64,000 nt of DNA, taken from positions 9,164,501 to 9,228,500 of the forward strand of contig NC_063275.1 in the NCBI RefSeq assembly GCF_910591885.1. The letters run 5' to 3'. Below, in pieces: positions 11,511-22,800 of this stretch (positions within the stretch are counted from its first letter, which is position 1; every line of letters begins with the position of its first letter). The notes beneath the pieces are model-generated. The model was not told the DNA's origin. It made no database searches and saw only the letters and a program-made list of their open reading frames with translations. Origin of the DNA: Bombus terrestris (lineage: Eukaryota; Arthropoda; Insecta; Hymenoptera; Apidae). The translations under genes were made by a program, and so were the position numbers.

Positions 11511-13030
11511 ATATATATATATATGATATATGTAGTTCTCTATTTCTTTTAATTGACGAAATTAGTAATTTGTTAAAATACAAATTAAAACTCAATATAT
11601 CTATGTATTAGCTTAAAATTATGGAGAAAACTAAGCATACCCTCAAATCTACTTCGAGCAGTTCCACTTGGCCCTTCATTTGGCTGCATGGCCCAATTAT
11701 CTGTAAATAAAATGTTTGATTATGCCACGATTTACAAAATATTTTAAGAACATACATAAATAAGTTTCCAAACTTCTCCTAAATCTTTTAATAATAATTT
11801 TTTCAAGGAACGTTATCAAGACATAATCGTATTTCATTGTCATTTTCCTTGTTAAAGAATCGTTAATCGATTTATTGCGTGTGAAAAAAAGGATACGTAT
11901 ACGTTTGATTATAACAGAAACTTGTAAGTACTATTTCAATCTCTCTATCGAATTTGTCGATGTGTAGAAAATTTGAGACTCGTCTCAGAAACGTGAACGT
12001 TAAATAAATTTCGCAAAAGAAGCCTAATATTACGTCCAGTATACACGATGTGGCGTTGGAACACGAAATATGTGTTAGACAGCAATTAAATTGCAAGGAA
12101 TGACATATCGTTCCATGAGAATGGCTCATATTACGTGTGTTTTTCAGCTTATAAATAACCTGATTTAAGTAGACTCGTGATACTTCGAAAGTCTACACTA
12201 TCGTTAAATAAAATATACGATACAAACAAAATACAAATCATAAATGAAATTACTTAATAGATATAATATCTATCGCAAATAAAATTGTTGTCTGATTGGC
12301 ATCGCAATAATTATTCATGTGCTATATAAAAAAATAATAAGACTTTCATTTTCATTTTTTACTGATTTATGAAGTATCAATGTCGTATTTATGCAACATT
12401 TTAATTGCAATTTTTTGCCAACAAGTTTACATTTTGTTTTCCAACAATATCGTTATGAAAGAGAAAATTCCAAGAACTTGTTAAATGTTTTTTTCACCAT
12501 TATTCCTTCCTTCACATACATACTATAATTTTCTGAATTCTGGAAAAATGTTCAACACTATGATGAACTTCGTTTTTTACATTGTTGAAGTCCTTTTTCA
12601 GTGTCTCCGATTTATTACTTCATTTAATATCTTCCGATAAATTATAAAGCGTTGTTTTACCATTTAATCGTTAGTAGATTAATAAAAAATATTTTATATG
12701 CATAATATGAATTGACAATTACTAATAAAGAAAATAAAATTAATATTTACGAAGCGCCGACATCCATAACGTTGGCAAAAGGATCGTAAGTCAAATTAGA
12801 GGATCACCTTCCTTCAGGCAATTGTACGTTTTTATAATTGGCTCGATAACTTGTTAATTAAGCTCCGAATTGTTTGCTCAGACGTAAACGAAACACGACG
12901 AACGATTCTCATCTTTAAACGCGCAGGACGTCAAATTAAGAACATCCGCGAGGTGATCAATCAATAACGAAATAAATTACTAACTTCTTCAACTATCATA
13001 AGTATTGAAAAGGAATACGATCAAATCGAA
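9561..13030. other. AT-rich noncoding DNA
   Basis: I found no coding exon. The stretch holds the compound microsatellite at 11424-11525 and, at about 12750-12980, a modestly GC-richer complex segment without an open frame. Confidence 0.5.
11424..11525 (+). repeat. Compound microsatellite (CT)n(TATC)n(TA)n
   Basis: A CT run of about 29 bases passes into about 14 TATC units and then into a TA run ending near 11525. Three adjacent pure repeats with different unit lengths make this a likely hypervariable locus. Confidence 0.95.
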
Positions 13031-13102
13031 CAATGTAGCTTGCAAAAGTATTCTGGGACTTGTAAATATTTCTTATAAATGTAGGTATTATGCATGTATA
13101 TA

Positions 13103-13818
13103 CCAGGTATGTAAATATAAAACCGGAATTTTTGTATAGAAAATACACGTTTATTGTATGAAAATGATTAAAAATATTTTATTCGAAGTATTGCCCATCG
13201 CTAGCTATACATTTTTCCCACCTGTCTGGCAATTGGTAGATGCCACGCCAAAAAAACTGTCGCTCTTTTGAGGCAAACCAGTCATCGAGCCATTTTCGTA
13301 CATTTTCGTAAGAAGTGGAGTGCTGGTCAGAAAGTGCGTGTCCCATCGATGCAAATAAATAGTAATCGGACGGAGCCAAGTCTGGTGAGTAAGCCGCGTG
13401 CGAAAGTATTTCCCAACTGAACGCTTCAATCGTTTCCTTCACCGGTTTTGCTGTATGTGATGGTGCATTATCATGAAATAAAATTACTTTGTGTTGTCCT
13501 TTTTGATATTCTGGTCGTTTTTTACGACGTTTTAGTCGTAAGCTTCGACAAGCATTCGATGCGATTCTGCAGCAGCTTTCTTTAAATGGTAACAGAAAAT
13601 CAATGCTGTCCGCAAATCGTAGTTTCTAGGCACAAAATTCGACATGTTCAACGCTATTAAAAACTATTCTGTTGTATGAAACTTGTATTGTTCTGAGTCG
13701 AAAATGTTTGTGAGATGTCAATAAAGACTTTTGGCATCAATGACGCAGTTTAGTGATAACTACATTATCAGCTAGGGCCATCTATAGGCAAATTCCGGTT
13801 TCATATTTACAGACCTGA
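13103..13818 (-). mobile_element. Mariner element, mauritiana type, internally deleted, copy 1
   Basis: The element is 716 bp, flanked by TA on both sides (13101-13102 and 13819-13820). Its terminal inverted repeats start CCAGGTATGTAAATATAAAA on the left and TCAGGTCTGTAAATATGAAA on the minus strand at the right. Complete mariners of this group are about 1.3 kb, so nearly half is missing. The transposase runs on the minus strand and resembles Mos1-type (mauritiana subfamily) proteins. The ends look intact, so the copy could in principle have been moved by an enzyme supplied elsewhere. Confidence 0.92.
13179..13645 (-). pseudogene. Mariner transposase remnant (copy 1)
   Basis: The start codon at 13645 opens an N-terminal helix-turn-helix segment beginning MSNFVPRNYDLRTALIFCYH. 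It stops after 37 residues. After a deletion junction near 13537 the frame changes and the C-terminal catalytic part follows, beginning near KKRPEYQKGQHKVILFHDN and ending DGQYFE at the stop 13179-13181. It keeps the second catalytic Asp in HDNAPSH and the third in YSPDLAPSD, the spacing typical of DD34D mariners. The segment with the first catalytic Asp and most of the DNA-binding region is gone, so no active enzyme can be made. Family assignment rests on close similarity to Mos1-group motifs such as FASMGHALSDQ. Confidence 0.9.
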
Positions 13819-13913
13819 TAAAATGTATTGAAATTTGATTAAAATTGTAATGAAACAAACTACTATGATTATGCGAATCCTTTGGCAACAATCACACGCC
13901 TCGACAATAAATA

Positions 13914-14466
13914 CAGGGTGTTAAGAAAAGAGCCCAAGACTTTAAGGGCCTATTGTACTGATTAAGAGGAGCAAAAGATATCCAATTAACCTACCTTAAA
14001 TCATCTACGAACATTCGATGTCGTAAAGCTTGTTTCTTGAACGAGTTTCCTCGTTGAACGTAAACAAAAAGATTGATTCAAAAGTACGTTAGCTCAAAGT
14101 TGTCAACACAAACGACCTATGATACGTAGATATGAGTTTTGCGTTGCGATAGAAGGAAAACATGTCGAACATTTACTATAAGGAAGAAGGTTTCTACTTA
14201 GTTTGCATGTATGAAGTAATCTCTATCCGTATTAATAATAATTTTGTGCTAATAACCTTAAGCTAACGTACTTCTGAGTCGATCTCTTTGTTTACGTTCA
14301 ACGGAGAAACTCACTCATGACAAAATCGAAAGTTCGTAAATGATAATAATCGATTTTACTTTCCAAAGAATTGATCGTAAGACCTATGTTGATTCAACAT
14401 TTGTTTGCTCTTCTTGGCGAATACTACGAATTTTTAAATTCTTAGATTCTTTTTCTTAACACCTTA
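13914..14466. mobile_element. Long-inverted-repeat (foldback) element with CAGGGTGTT-type end
   Basis: The left end is CAGGGTGTTAAGAAAAGAGC and the right end on the minus strand is TAAGGTGTTAAGAAAAAGAA. Each is preceded by TA (13912-13913 and 14467-14468), consistent with a TA target duplication. The arms are imperfectly complementary over about 200 bases. For example, GTTGAACGTAAACAAA occurs in the left arm and its counterpart TTTGTTTACGTTCAAC at about 14290-14306. The 553-bp element has no coding capacity. TA flanks suggest mobilisation by a Tc1/mariner-superfamily enzyme. Confidence 0.75.
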
Positions 14467-14914
14467 TATAAACAACGAATAGAAAACCAGCCAAATAATC
14501 TGGCACTTGGTTTATACAGTACATCTATCTTGAAAAGATTACGTAAAAACAATTCGAATGTTTCAACTATCATTAATAGTTGAATAGTTTCACTTATCCA
14601 ACAGTTACTTATATTTGTTCGTAAACGAGATATTTGAAGGTACGAAACAATGGAAAAATACCTATATGCTGTTATTTACAATAGGTCAAACTAATTTGCG
14701 GAATGTCTTTTGCAAACGAAACGTAAATTTTAATTAGAATGATAAGAAAAAGAAAAAAGCTATTATGATTACGTTGATAAAGTTTGAAAGAAATACGAAA
14801 ATATACATAGAAATTAAAAGATATTTAGTGTAAGTATACGCATATCACGCAGTGGAACCATTTACATCTTTAGGATGGCTGTTCTAATTCTGCTGCATTC
14901 TGATTTCATTAAGT

Positions 14915-15140
14915 ATATATTGGCGTTTGCAATAAATATCTTGTAACTTCGAAATACATTATCAGACTGCTTTCAAATTTTATCAGTATAATTATAATAG
15001 TTCTATTTCATTACAGTGTTAGCCGAATTTTCAAATGTTTTGTATAATATATATATATATAATATATTACACATAATATATATATGTACATAGAAGATTT
15101 TAACAGCAAGTATTCAAATACTTTCGCAAGACATTATAAA
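14915..15140. mobile_element. Right half copy of the Tc1-like foldback family
   Basis: It contains TTTGCAATAAATATCTTGTAAC near the inner boundary and CTATTTCATTACAGTGTTAG further along. It ends with AGTATTCAAATACTTTCGCA at about 15110-15130, the reverse complement of the family terminus. An AT-dinucleotide expansion at 15047-15085 interrupts it. Confidence 0.55.
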
Positions 15141-17770
15141 TAACATACAACAGATTATTTAACGTTACTGGCATGTCTGCGTATTACATTGAAATTATTA
15201 TTTAAGGCTACAAAGAACTTCAACTACGTAAAAGAAACTATCGATTATCGTACTTTTGACGATATTATATATGTTTTCTGTAACGTGACCTAATCAAACT
15301 TGGTCTTAAATGTAGATGACACGAAACGTAAAAAATCCACGTTTCTTATTACAATACAGTGATAGAACGAGTTGTGAAATAGTAAATAGGAATGTCTTTT
15401 ACGCTCGCGTAGTTGTATGTATTTATTGTTACTCTTTGACGAAGGGATCACATAAAAATTTGCAACAATATTACATTTAAAGCTACATGTTCTAAAAACA
15501 ATACAAATTTACTTGTTAAGTAGGTTCTCTAAGTCAAGGTAAAGTAACTCATCTAGCAGTTGAGCGATAATAGATAATAGATAATAGCGATAATAATAGT
15601 GCGATCTACTTGAAAACAGACTATTTAACTTGTTATTAATCGTATACATTGATAACTCGATGGTCGCAGTTTTCTATGAAAATATAACTTCCATTCATTA
15701 AAAGAAAAGAAGCTTATTTAACTAATGTTAATATTTCCAGTTTCAATTATCATAATTTAGTAACGTGTATATCATCTTATTTCTGCCAGTTATTTTGTTG
15801 CTTATTGTATTAGTTGTTATTGTAATGTTCCCTAGCTACCATAGAGTTACTCGAATCATCTTTCTGTTATTAATATTTTCTCTTGCTAGACCCAAAGTAC
15901 ACGATATTTCCTTACTCTCGTTATTATGTTAATGATTAATGATGTCTAATAATCTACAACGAGTCATGTTATTTTATACAAAGCTCAAGGTGGAATTTTA
16001 AAATGTTGAAGCCTCGCTGATTCAAGGAACTTTGCCTCATTATATGTATATTATTGTTCTATCTATTTTCAGATTACTTAGCTTACTATATTAAAATAAC
16101 AGAAAAATTTCACTTCTTCTTTAGGTAGTTTTTAATCATGTACTTGTTTCAATTTAAAGGAAGATCCAATATCAATGTTCGATCCGTAATGCAAGTTAAC
16201 AATAGAACCAATATGCACTAAAAATTGCAAAATGTCACGAGATAAAGTATTTATCATCGGTGGATCTAAATCATTATCCATAATTCGAAACTTTAATACA
16301 GAAATATACCGAATACATTGGGAAACCTGCCAAGAATAGCACCGAAAGTGAAATTTGGGATGGTGATTAAATCTAATAAACTCTTTTTGTTAGGTATAAT
16401 GTAAAATAAATTACTTCATGTTTTCCAAAACAACATAGAATCTTTTTTACAATTTTGCAAACCTTTTTATACAGAAGGTGATTATGTAACTTAGACAATG
16501 AACATAAAAAATGTTCGTGAGAAAACTTAAGAAGGTCAATAATGAATTGAAGAAAGCAAATAAAAAGAAAGTGACTTTCTGGAGATGTTGGATCGGTGGA
16601 TTTGTTCTGTTTTGGAATTCAAGGTTTCGATTTCTAGATATAAAGGGTTTAATGCAATATATTTGTATACGCATGTGTATAGCGCAGAAACAAACACGCG
16701 CAAGTAACAAAATAATACTGCATGTTCATAGCACACATTTTCGTGCTTTTCCGGAGAATGCTGCTGAATTCCAGTTACGTAAGAGTACTGACAACAGTAC
16801 GTTTAACCACGTGATTATATAAACGTCATCAAGCCTGCGCTTGACAGATTATGTCTTGTCGACGACATCCCCTATCGTCGCATTGGCGAGTCATAAAAAC
16901 GGCCCTTTCGTTCACTAAACAATGGTGATATAGAACATCGAGACCGGGAAAGAGGATGGGAAAGCAAAACAGGCTTCCGGCGGAAATATTTTGCGCAAGT
17001 TATTTCTTGCGCACGCCTCTTTATCAAACATTTTCTGCCTCATACGTGCGTCCCAAATTAAGCGATACAACATGTATATCGCAGAACTTCTGTTGGATGG
17101 ACCAACACAATTTCATAGGAAAAAGTTTGTTTTGTACGAGTTTATTAAGTTCACTGTTAGCTCAAAATAACTGTTTTTTTTACAAAAAAAGTTTTATTAA
17201 AAAATATGATTGCACATTAAATATATCAAGGTATGTATTTTCTATATTATTAATCTTTGAAAAATTTTGTTTCCATAGAAGTTCTTATTATCCATTATGG
17301 AACATTTTGTCCATTATGGAACATTTTTAAGTTACTGTAATTTGTTAGAAAAAGAAGTGTATGTTTTATTTGAAAAAGTTGTATTAAGAAAAGCAATTAC
17401 AAAGATTGTCAATCATTAAGTGTAGCTATACGACATAAATATTTGCTCTTTTTATATCACCTTTTTCTTTTTCTTTCTTCCTCAGATTCTTCTTTGTCAC
17501 AATGTACTGATAAATAATTTTTTGTTGATTTTTTTCTTAGTTTATGATTAGAAAACAGATTATGGACTATGAGAAAACGAAAAAAGCTTGTTAGGTAAAA
17601 AAGTGTGAGACTTTTACAAATAGCTGATAAATTCACGAAATCTTGCGTTATAATATTAACACCACTATAGTTTAATATTTTCAATATTCCCATATATTGT
17701 GACGTATGTTATATAATTTTGAAAGGCACTTTAAAATCAAATAAAAGGACAATTTTGATACTGGCAATCA
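15141..17770. other. AT-rich noncoding DNA
   Basis: No exon, RNA gene or element boundary is recognised. A short (GATAATA)n patch lies at 15567-15595. The open frames at 16447-17330 are short, A/T-driven and unlike any protein I know. Confidence 0.5.
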
Positions 17771-17771
17771 G

Positions 17772-17876
17772 AAGATGATCATAAGTCAAATTTCCCATTT
17801 TTACAGGGAAAATTTAGTATATTTAAAATTTAGTATATTTCCTTGTAAAAATAGGAAAATTGACTTATAATCTTTT
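17772..17876. repeat. Near-perfect hairpin, arms about 45 bases
   Basis: The left arm includes CATAAGTCAAATTTCCCATT and TTTACAGGGAAAATTTAGTA. The right arm, read on the minus strand, gives ATAAGTCAATTTTCCTATTT and TTTACAAGGAAATATACTAA. Pairing spans about 45 bases per side with few mismatches and a loop of about 10-15 bases. It may be a minimal MITE relic or a transcribed hairpin of small-RNA-precursor size. Confidence 0.7.
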
Positions 17877-19820
17877 CTCTCTTTCAACCTTCATATATTA
17901 ACTTAGAATTAATATTCTTGAAAACATATTATTGTATATTATCATTCGTTTTTATTGAAAAGATAAACATTAATATGATTTGTTAATGTAAATAAGTAAA
18001 TATAAGGAAGATAATTTGAGTCATCTAATTAATGCACGTATTAAAGATGAACTGTTAGAAAGTCGTTGCGTTACTATGCTGTCATAATTGCAGAAAATTG
18101 AATTGACTCAACCTAAATACTCAATTTATTATATTTACGGTAGAATTATATTTGTGCAAACATACAAGAGTGTCAGGTGCCAATGAAGGATCGTTAGAAT
18201 CTTTTCTTATAATACACCACTTCGTCCGCTTTTGAACATCTGTATCCTCGAGTTTCCGAACCTATTGTAGTATTCACAAGCCAGCAGTTATAGCGTGCGG
18301 ATCTTTACATTGTTAGGTCACTGTCGAAAGAGTATTAAGCATTATTGGTATACTTATCACTCGTAAACGAAGATAGCACAAAAGTTGTTGTAGTTCTAAG
18401 AATTTTCTTAATAAACACTTAATAAACACTACAGTTAATTTATAGAAATATTCGATTCTGGCGTAACTTTGCAATATAAATACCATAATTTGCAACAAGA
18501 ACTTTAAGTAATAATTATAAATAATAGATAATAAAATTATCTATGACGTATAATATTAAACAAACATATGTATTATATATGTATTTAGGCATGTATAGTT
18601 TTCAAAATATTAAATATCTTACAAAATAATAATGCTTTGTAAATGAATAATCCTAAAGTTATATTTTGACTCGCATATTAATAATTATTATGATTTACAT
18701 GTATTCTAATCTAGTGATATTTCAAACATAAATTGCACGATATCGGAAACGAGTTTCACGTGACGCTGCAACAAGAATTTCGACATTTTCGATGAAGGAA
18801 CAAATTCCTCAACGTAATATCTAGGTAGAACCTAATAAGGTCTTGCATACACGTGCAAACACATAGGCATATGCATACAATGTAATGCAACGTAATCAAC
18901 AGAACCGATCAAGCTGTTACGTGTACAAGTCATGCGTATTTCTATGATATAATACGGTCAATCTATTTGGCTATTATAAAATCATCGTAACTTCTGTACA
19001 TGATCACTGCACCGGCTTGTGGTTCACGTTAACACTATTACATAATAAATTCTTCGATTAACTTAAATATATCGCGGTTTCCAACGGGTTTCTCTGGTTT
19101 TTAAATACGCATTCTCCGATTTTCTCATTCACGGAAAGAGGCTTGTTTCTAATAATTATCATAATCATTATAGATACGATTAATAATTACGTAAACTACG
19201 CATTTCAATTAATGAAACAATTAGTCCAGGAATATCAATGACAACCGGTTAGCGAGAATTTACATTTTGTCAGGAAATGGACTCGCGACGGCCATGCAGG
19301 AATGTCCGAAGGATTCACAGCACTGTTGTTACTCGTGTTAGACTCTACAGGTCGCGCTCACGCTTATTGAAACAACGATGCAAGAATCTTCAGTAAGAAC
19401 AACTGTATCGTATTTACGATCCGGCAATGTCAAGGCGACTAACTTATTTCCTTATCAATGCGCCATTACGTAATGAACTCGAAGCACGGTGCACCGATAG
19501 TGCGACTCGCTTTCAGTGTCCCCTATGTGCTTGACCTATGACGTAAAACTTGCAGGAATTGGCACATGCAAGGCCGTTTTAAATATTTGCGAAGCTTCCT
19601 TCACGGCAATTGGACTTCGTTTATCTTTCGAACCGTTTTACACACGCGACACAAGAATCGACTTCCGCGAGAACGCACGATCGATCACCATTCCAACGGA
19701 ATGCATTGTTTTTACGATCGTTTCTTCCTTCTTGTCATTGTATGACTCGCTTTTTTGACGCTGTTGCACAAGTTTACGATATCTTGCGACAAGAAGTTGC
19801 AAATCAATGTATACATTTTG

Positions 19821-19854
<34 letters not shown>

Positions 19855-22800
19855 GTATGATACGTACAAGTATTTATGTAAGCGAGAATATTTCTTTCAG
19901 TAGGAAATCACAGGGAAGAAACGTAATAAGTCTTTTATAAAGAACAGCAATTTGAAAATTCCAACCAAGTACACAACAAAATGATGTTTCTATTTGATTT
20001 TGGGATTAAATATGTATGTATCTTTGTCACACTCTGAACATTCAAAAAATAGTAATAAAATTAGTTATCCACATTAATATTAATCGTGCTATATTAATCT
20101 AATAATTAAATTAATTTTTTATTATTTATTGCAAGACATTGTAAGAAATTTTCTTTATTACTTAACATTAAATTTATCATCTATTTCCAAGAGCCATACG
20201 TATTCTAATCTATCAGATTATATTCTTTTTCAACTATTTTATATTAAAATACTTGTTTGTAGCTACAGAGGGATATAAAAATCAGAAAATTGACGAAAAT
20301 AGATTTATTAGCTTTATTAGATTTAATAGCTTTCTCGCGTGATCTTTATATGAATGTTAAAAAGAAAGCACAATAAATACATTTTTATTCATTTTATTTT
20401 AATATCGCTTCGTGACTAAAAGGAGATATTTTGATATAAAAGAGCTAAGAATGAAAAGATCCTGCTGTGTCCAGAGATGTAATTAAGTAAGTTTTGCAGA
20501 AACCAAATATACACTGTGTTATAACTACAAAACCATCCTAAAATTTTCAATTCTCATACAGATACAACCTACACGATACAACACGACAAAATTTGATTAG
20601 AAGAAAAATGGAATAGTTAAACTTATAGAAATTATTGTTACAATTTTATTTTATAATGTTAATGATCAATGAGTTCACACTGTTGCGATAGTTCTATAGT
20701 TATGCAACGAAAATGAACTAGTTTTCTACCGTTCTTTTATTTTAGTGTATAACGTAAAAACTGGAAGTTGTTAGGTTGTTTTATAGTCATAAGACACAGT
20801 ATACAGCTATTAAGACAAACAACTTTTTAGCATTCCGGCAAGTAATATTTTTATAACTAAAAACTATGCTTATGTCATACTTAAAAAAATACTCAAAAAT
20901 GTTTCATCATAGACCAATAAAACGATAACATGGAATTAATTGAACGTAGTGAACTTTGCAATTGCTCTTCTGTAAAAAATGGAAATAATTTAGTATTTTC
21001 TTATTGCTTCGAAAATTATCTTACAATACGTAAATGCAGAATATTATTAAAATATTCATTATTATAATATTCATTATTAAAATCTTCATTAAAATATTCA
21101 CGAGTTATGTTGGATTAATATTTGGCAATTATTGACTCGCAGTGTGATACAGAAACGACTTTATCTATAATACTTGAAAATCAATTGGTACTCTAAAATC
21201 TATAGTCAAGATACAATTTTATGTATTGAGTTTAAATATAATCACAACTTTTAAAAGTATCATATTTCAAAATGTGTAATTTACATTGCAGTGCTTATTG
21301 TTTTTCCACATAAAGTTAACTCATTGGCATAGCAATCTTTTCACATTCCTATATAAGATTATATTCCTAGACTATAATCACTAAACTACAATCCTATATT
21401 AAACATACCTGTATGTATTATTTTTCCATTCCCGAGAAAATTCTGGCACAAACTGAAGGCGATGGACAATAAAACATCAAAGAAAAAGAGAAACTGAGTC
21501 ACCCAGCTACGGTTAAACTACAGCAATTTGGATACTGAAATACGAACTCATTACAAGAAATAGAAAACGACAATTACAACAAACCATAATAGAAAGTATA
21601 TTGTATAATGTAATAAATGTAACATGTAGAAATGTATACAGAAATCAGACCAAATCATATTCAGAAATAAGAAATGAAGAGAAATAATAATAGTAAAAAC
21701 AGAGAAACAAATATGGGAACTGGCGAACTTTATAAAGAAAACCATGAAACCGACAGCTTCCTGCTTGGATATATAAAGGAACCAAACTACATACTTTATA
21801 TTATATTATATATATTAATGAATTAAGATTTAATTTAAACAAATTGTAATAGGTATAAGACTCAATACATAAGCAAATAAAAAATACAAAAAAGATAACC
21901 ATCTTTCTTCAACACAGATTAAAATATTAATATTTTTCTCTGTGAAAAATATTTATATTCTTCGACATCCTTTTCCTAAATTCGTAGTTTTTATTTAGGG
22001 TTCTGTTATTAGAGAAGTGCAAAAATTTAAGAATATCAGACTCGCACTGGACTCTGTTGTAGTAATGCACACATTTTTCAGACGAATGCGTATCTAATAC
22101 ATTTTTATTTAAATTCATAAATATTATCCAATCATTACATACATCAAGATCGATCACACGAAGATGAAAATTATTTGATAAGTTTATATTCAAATATAAA
22201 TTTCAGTAATTGATTAAATTATTCAAAATATTGTCATAAGATATAAATTAAATTAATGCAAAAATTGGAATATAAACATGATGAAGCAAATGAAACAAAC
22301 TGATAAATATCAAACAATTTTTCTCTGTTCTTCCTTAAAATATAAGATTGTTCTTGTCTAAAAATCAGACTAATTGGTGCGTTTGATGTTCAACTAAAAG
22401 TAGTACGTAGTATTTTCCAAAGCTACATAATAATTCTCTTCAATGTCAAATGAATATATAACATTTAGAATGTAATAAAACAAATTAACTATCGAAGACG
22501 CTATAAATTTTTCGTACAATTAAATATAATATTATCCAATTATCTTCGTGTATTTCAGGATCGTTCAAATAAGAATTCGTTTGATACATTATGGAAGGAA
22601 TATCGGTCAGCAGTACAAAATCGTAAGAATTCAAAGCGAACGTAGATACCTACGTATCGACTACGGTGAGCCATATCGTAGAGAAAGTGAAGCCGGTAGT
22701 GAATGCAACATGCGTTGAGACGTGACTCGGCCAATGGTTTTGGAATTTAACTTGATATTCTAAGCCGCGGGATGCAAATAATTATCAAACATAAAATGAT

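Larger units (their letters stand above)
13035..13880. mobile_element. Tc1-like family half copy split by mariner copy 1
   Basis: Family sequence starts at about 13036 (GCTTGCAAAAGTATTCTGGG) and runs to the TA at 13101-13102. It resumes after the mariner at about 13819 (TAAAATGTATTGAAATTTGA). The interruption shows that the repeat was present before the mariner inserted. Confidence 0.45.

Noticed and set aside
19516..19903. Two overlapping plus-strand frames over a GC-richer segment
   Set aside because: One runs into a TA microsatellite translated as IYIYIY. No domain or splice support.
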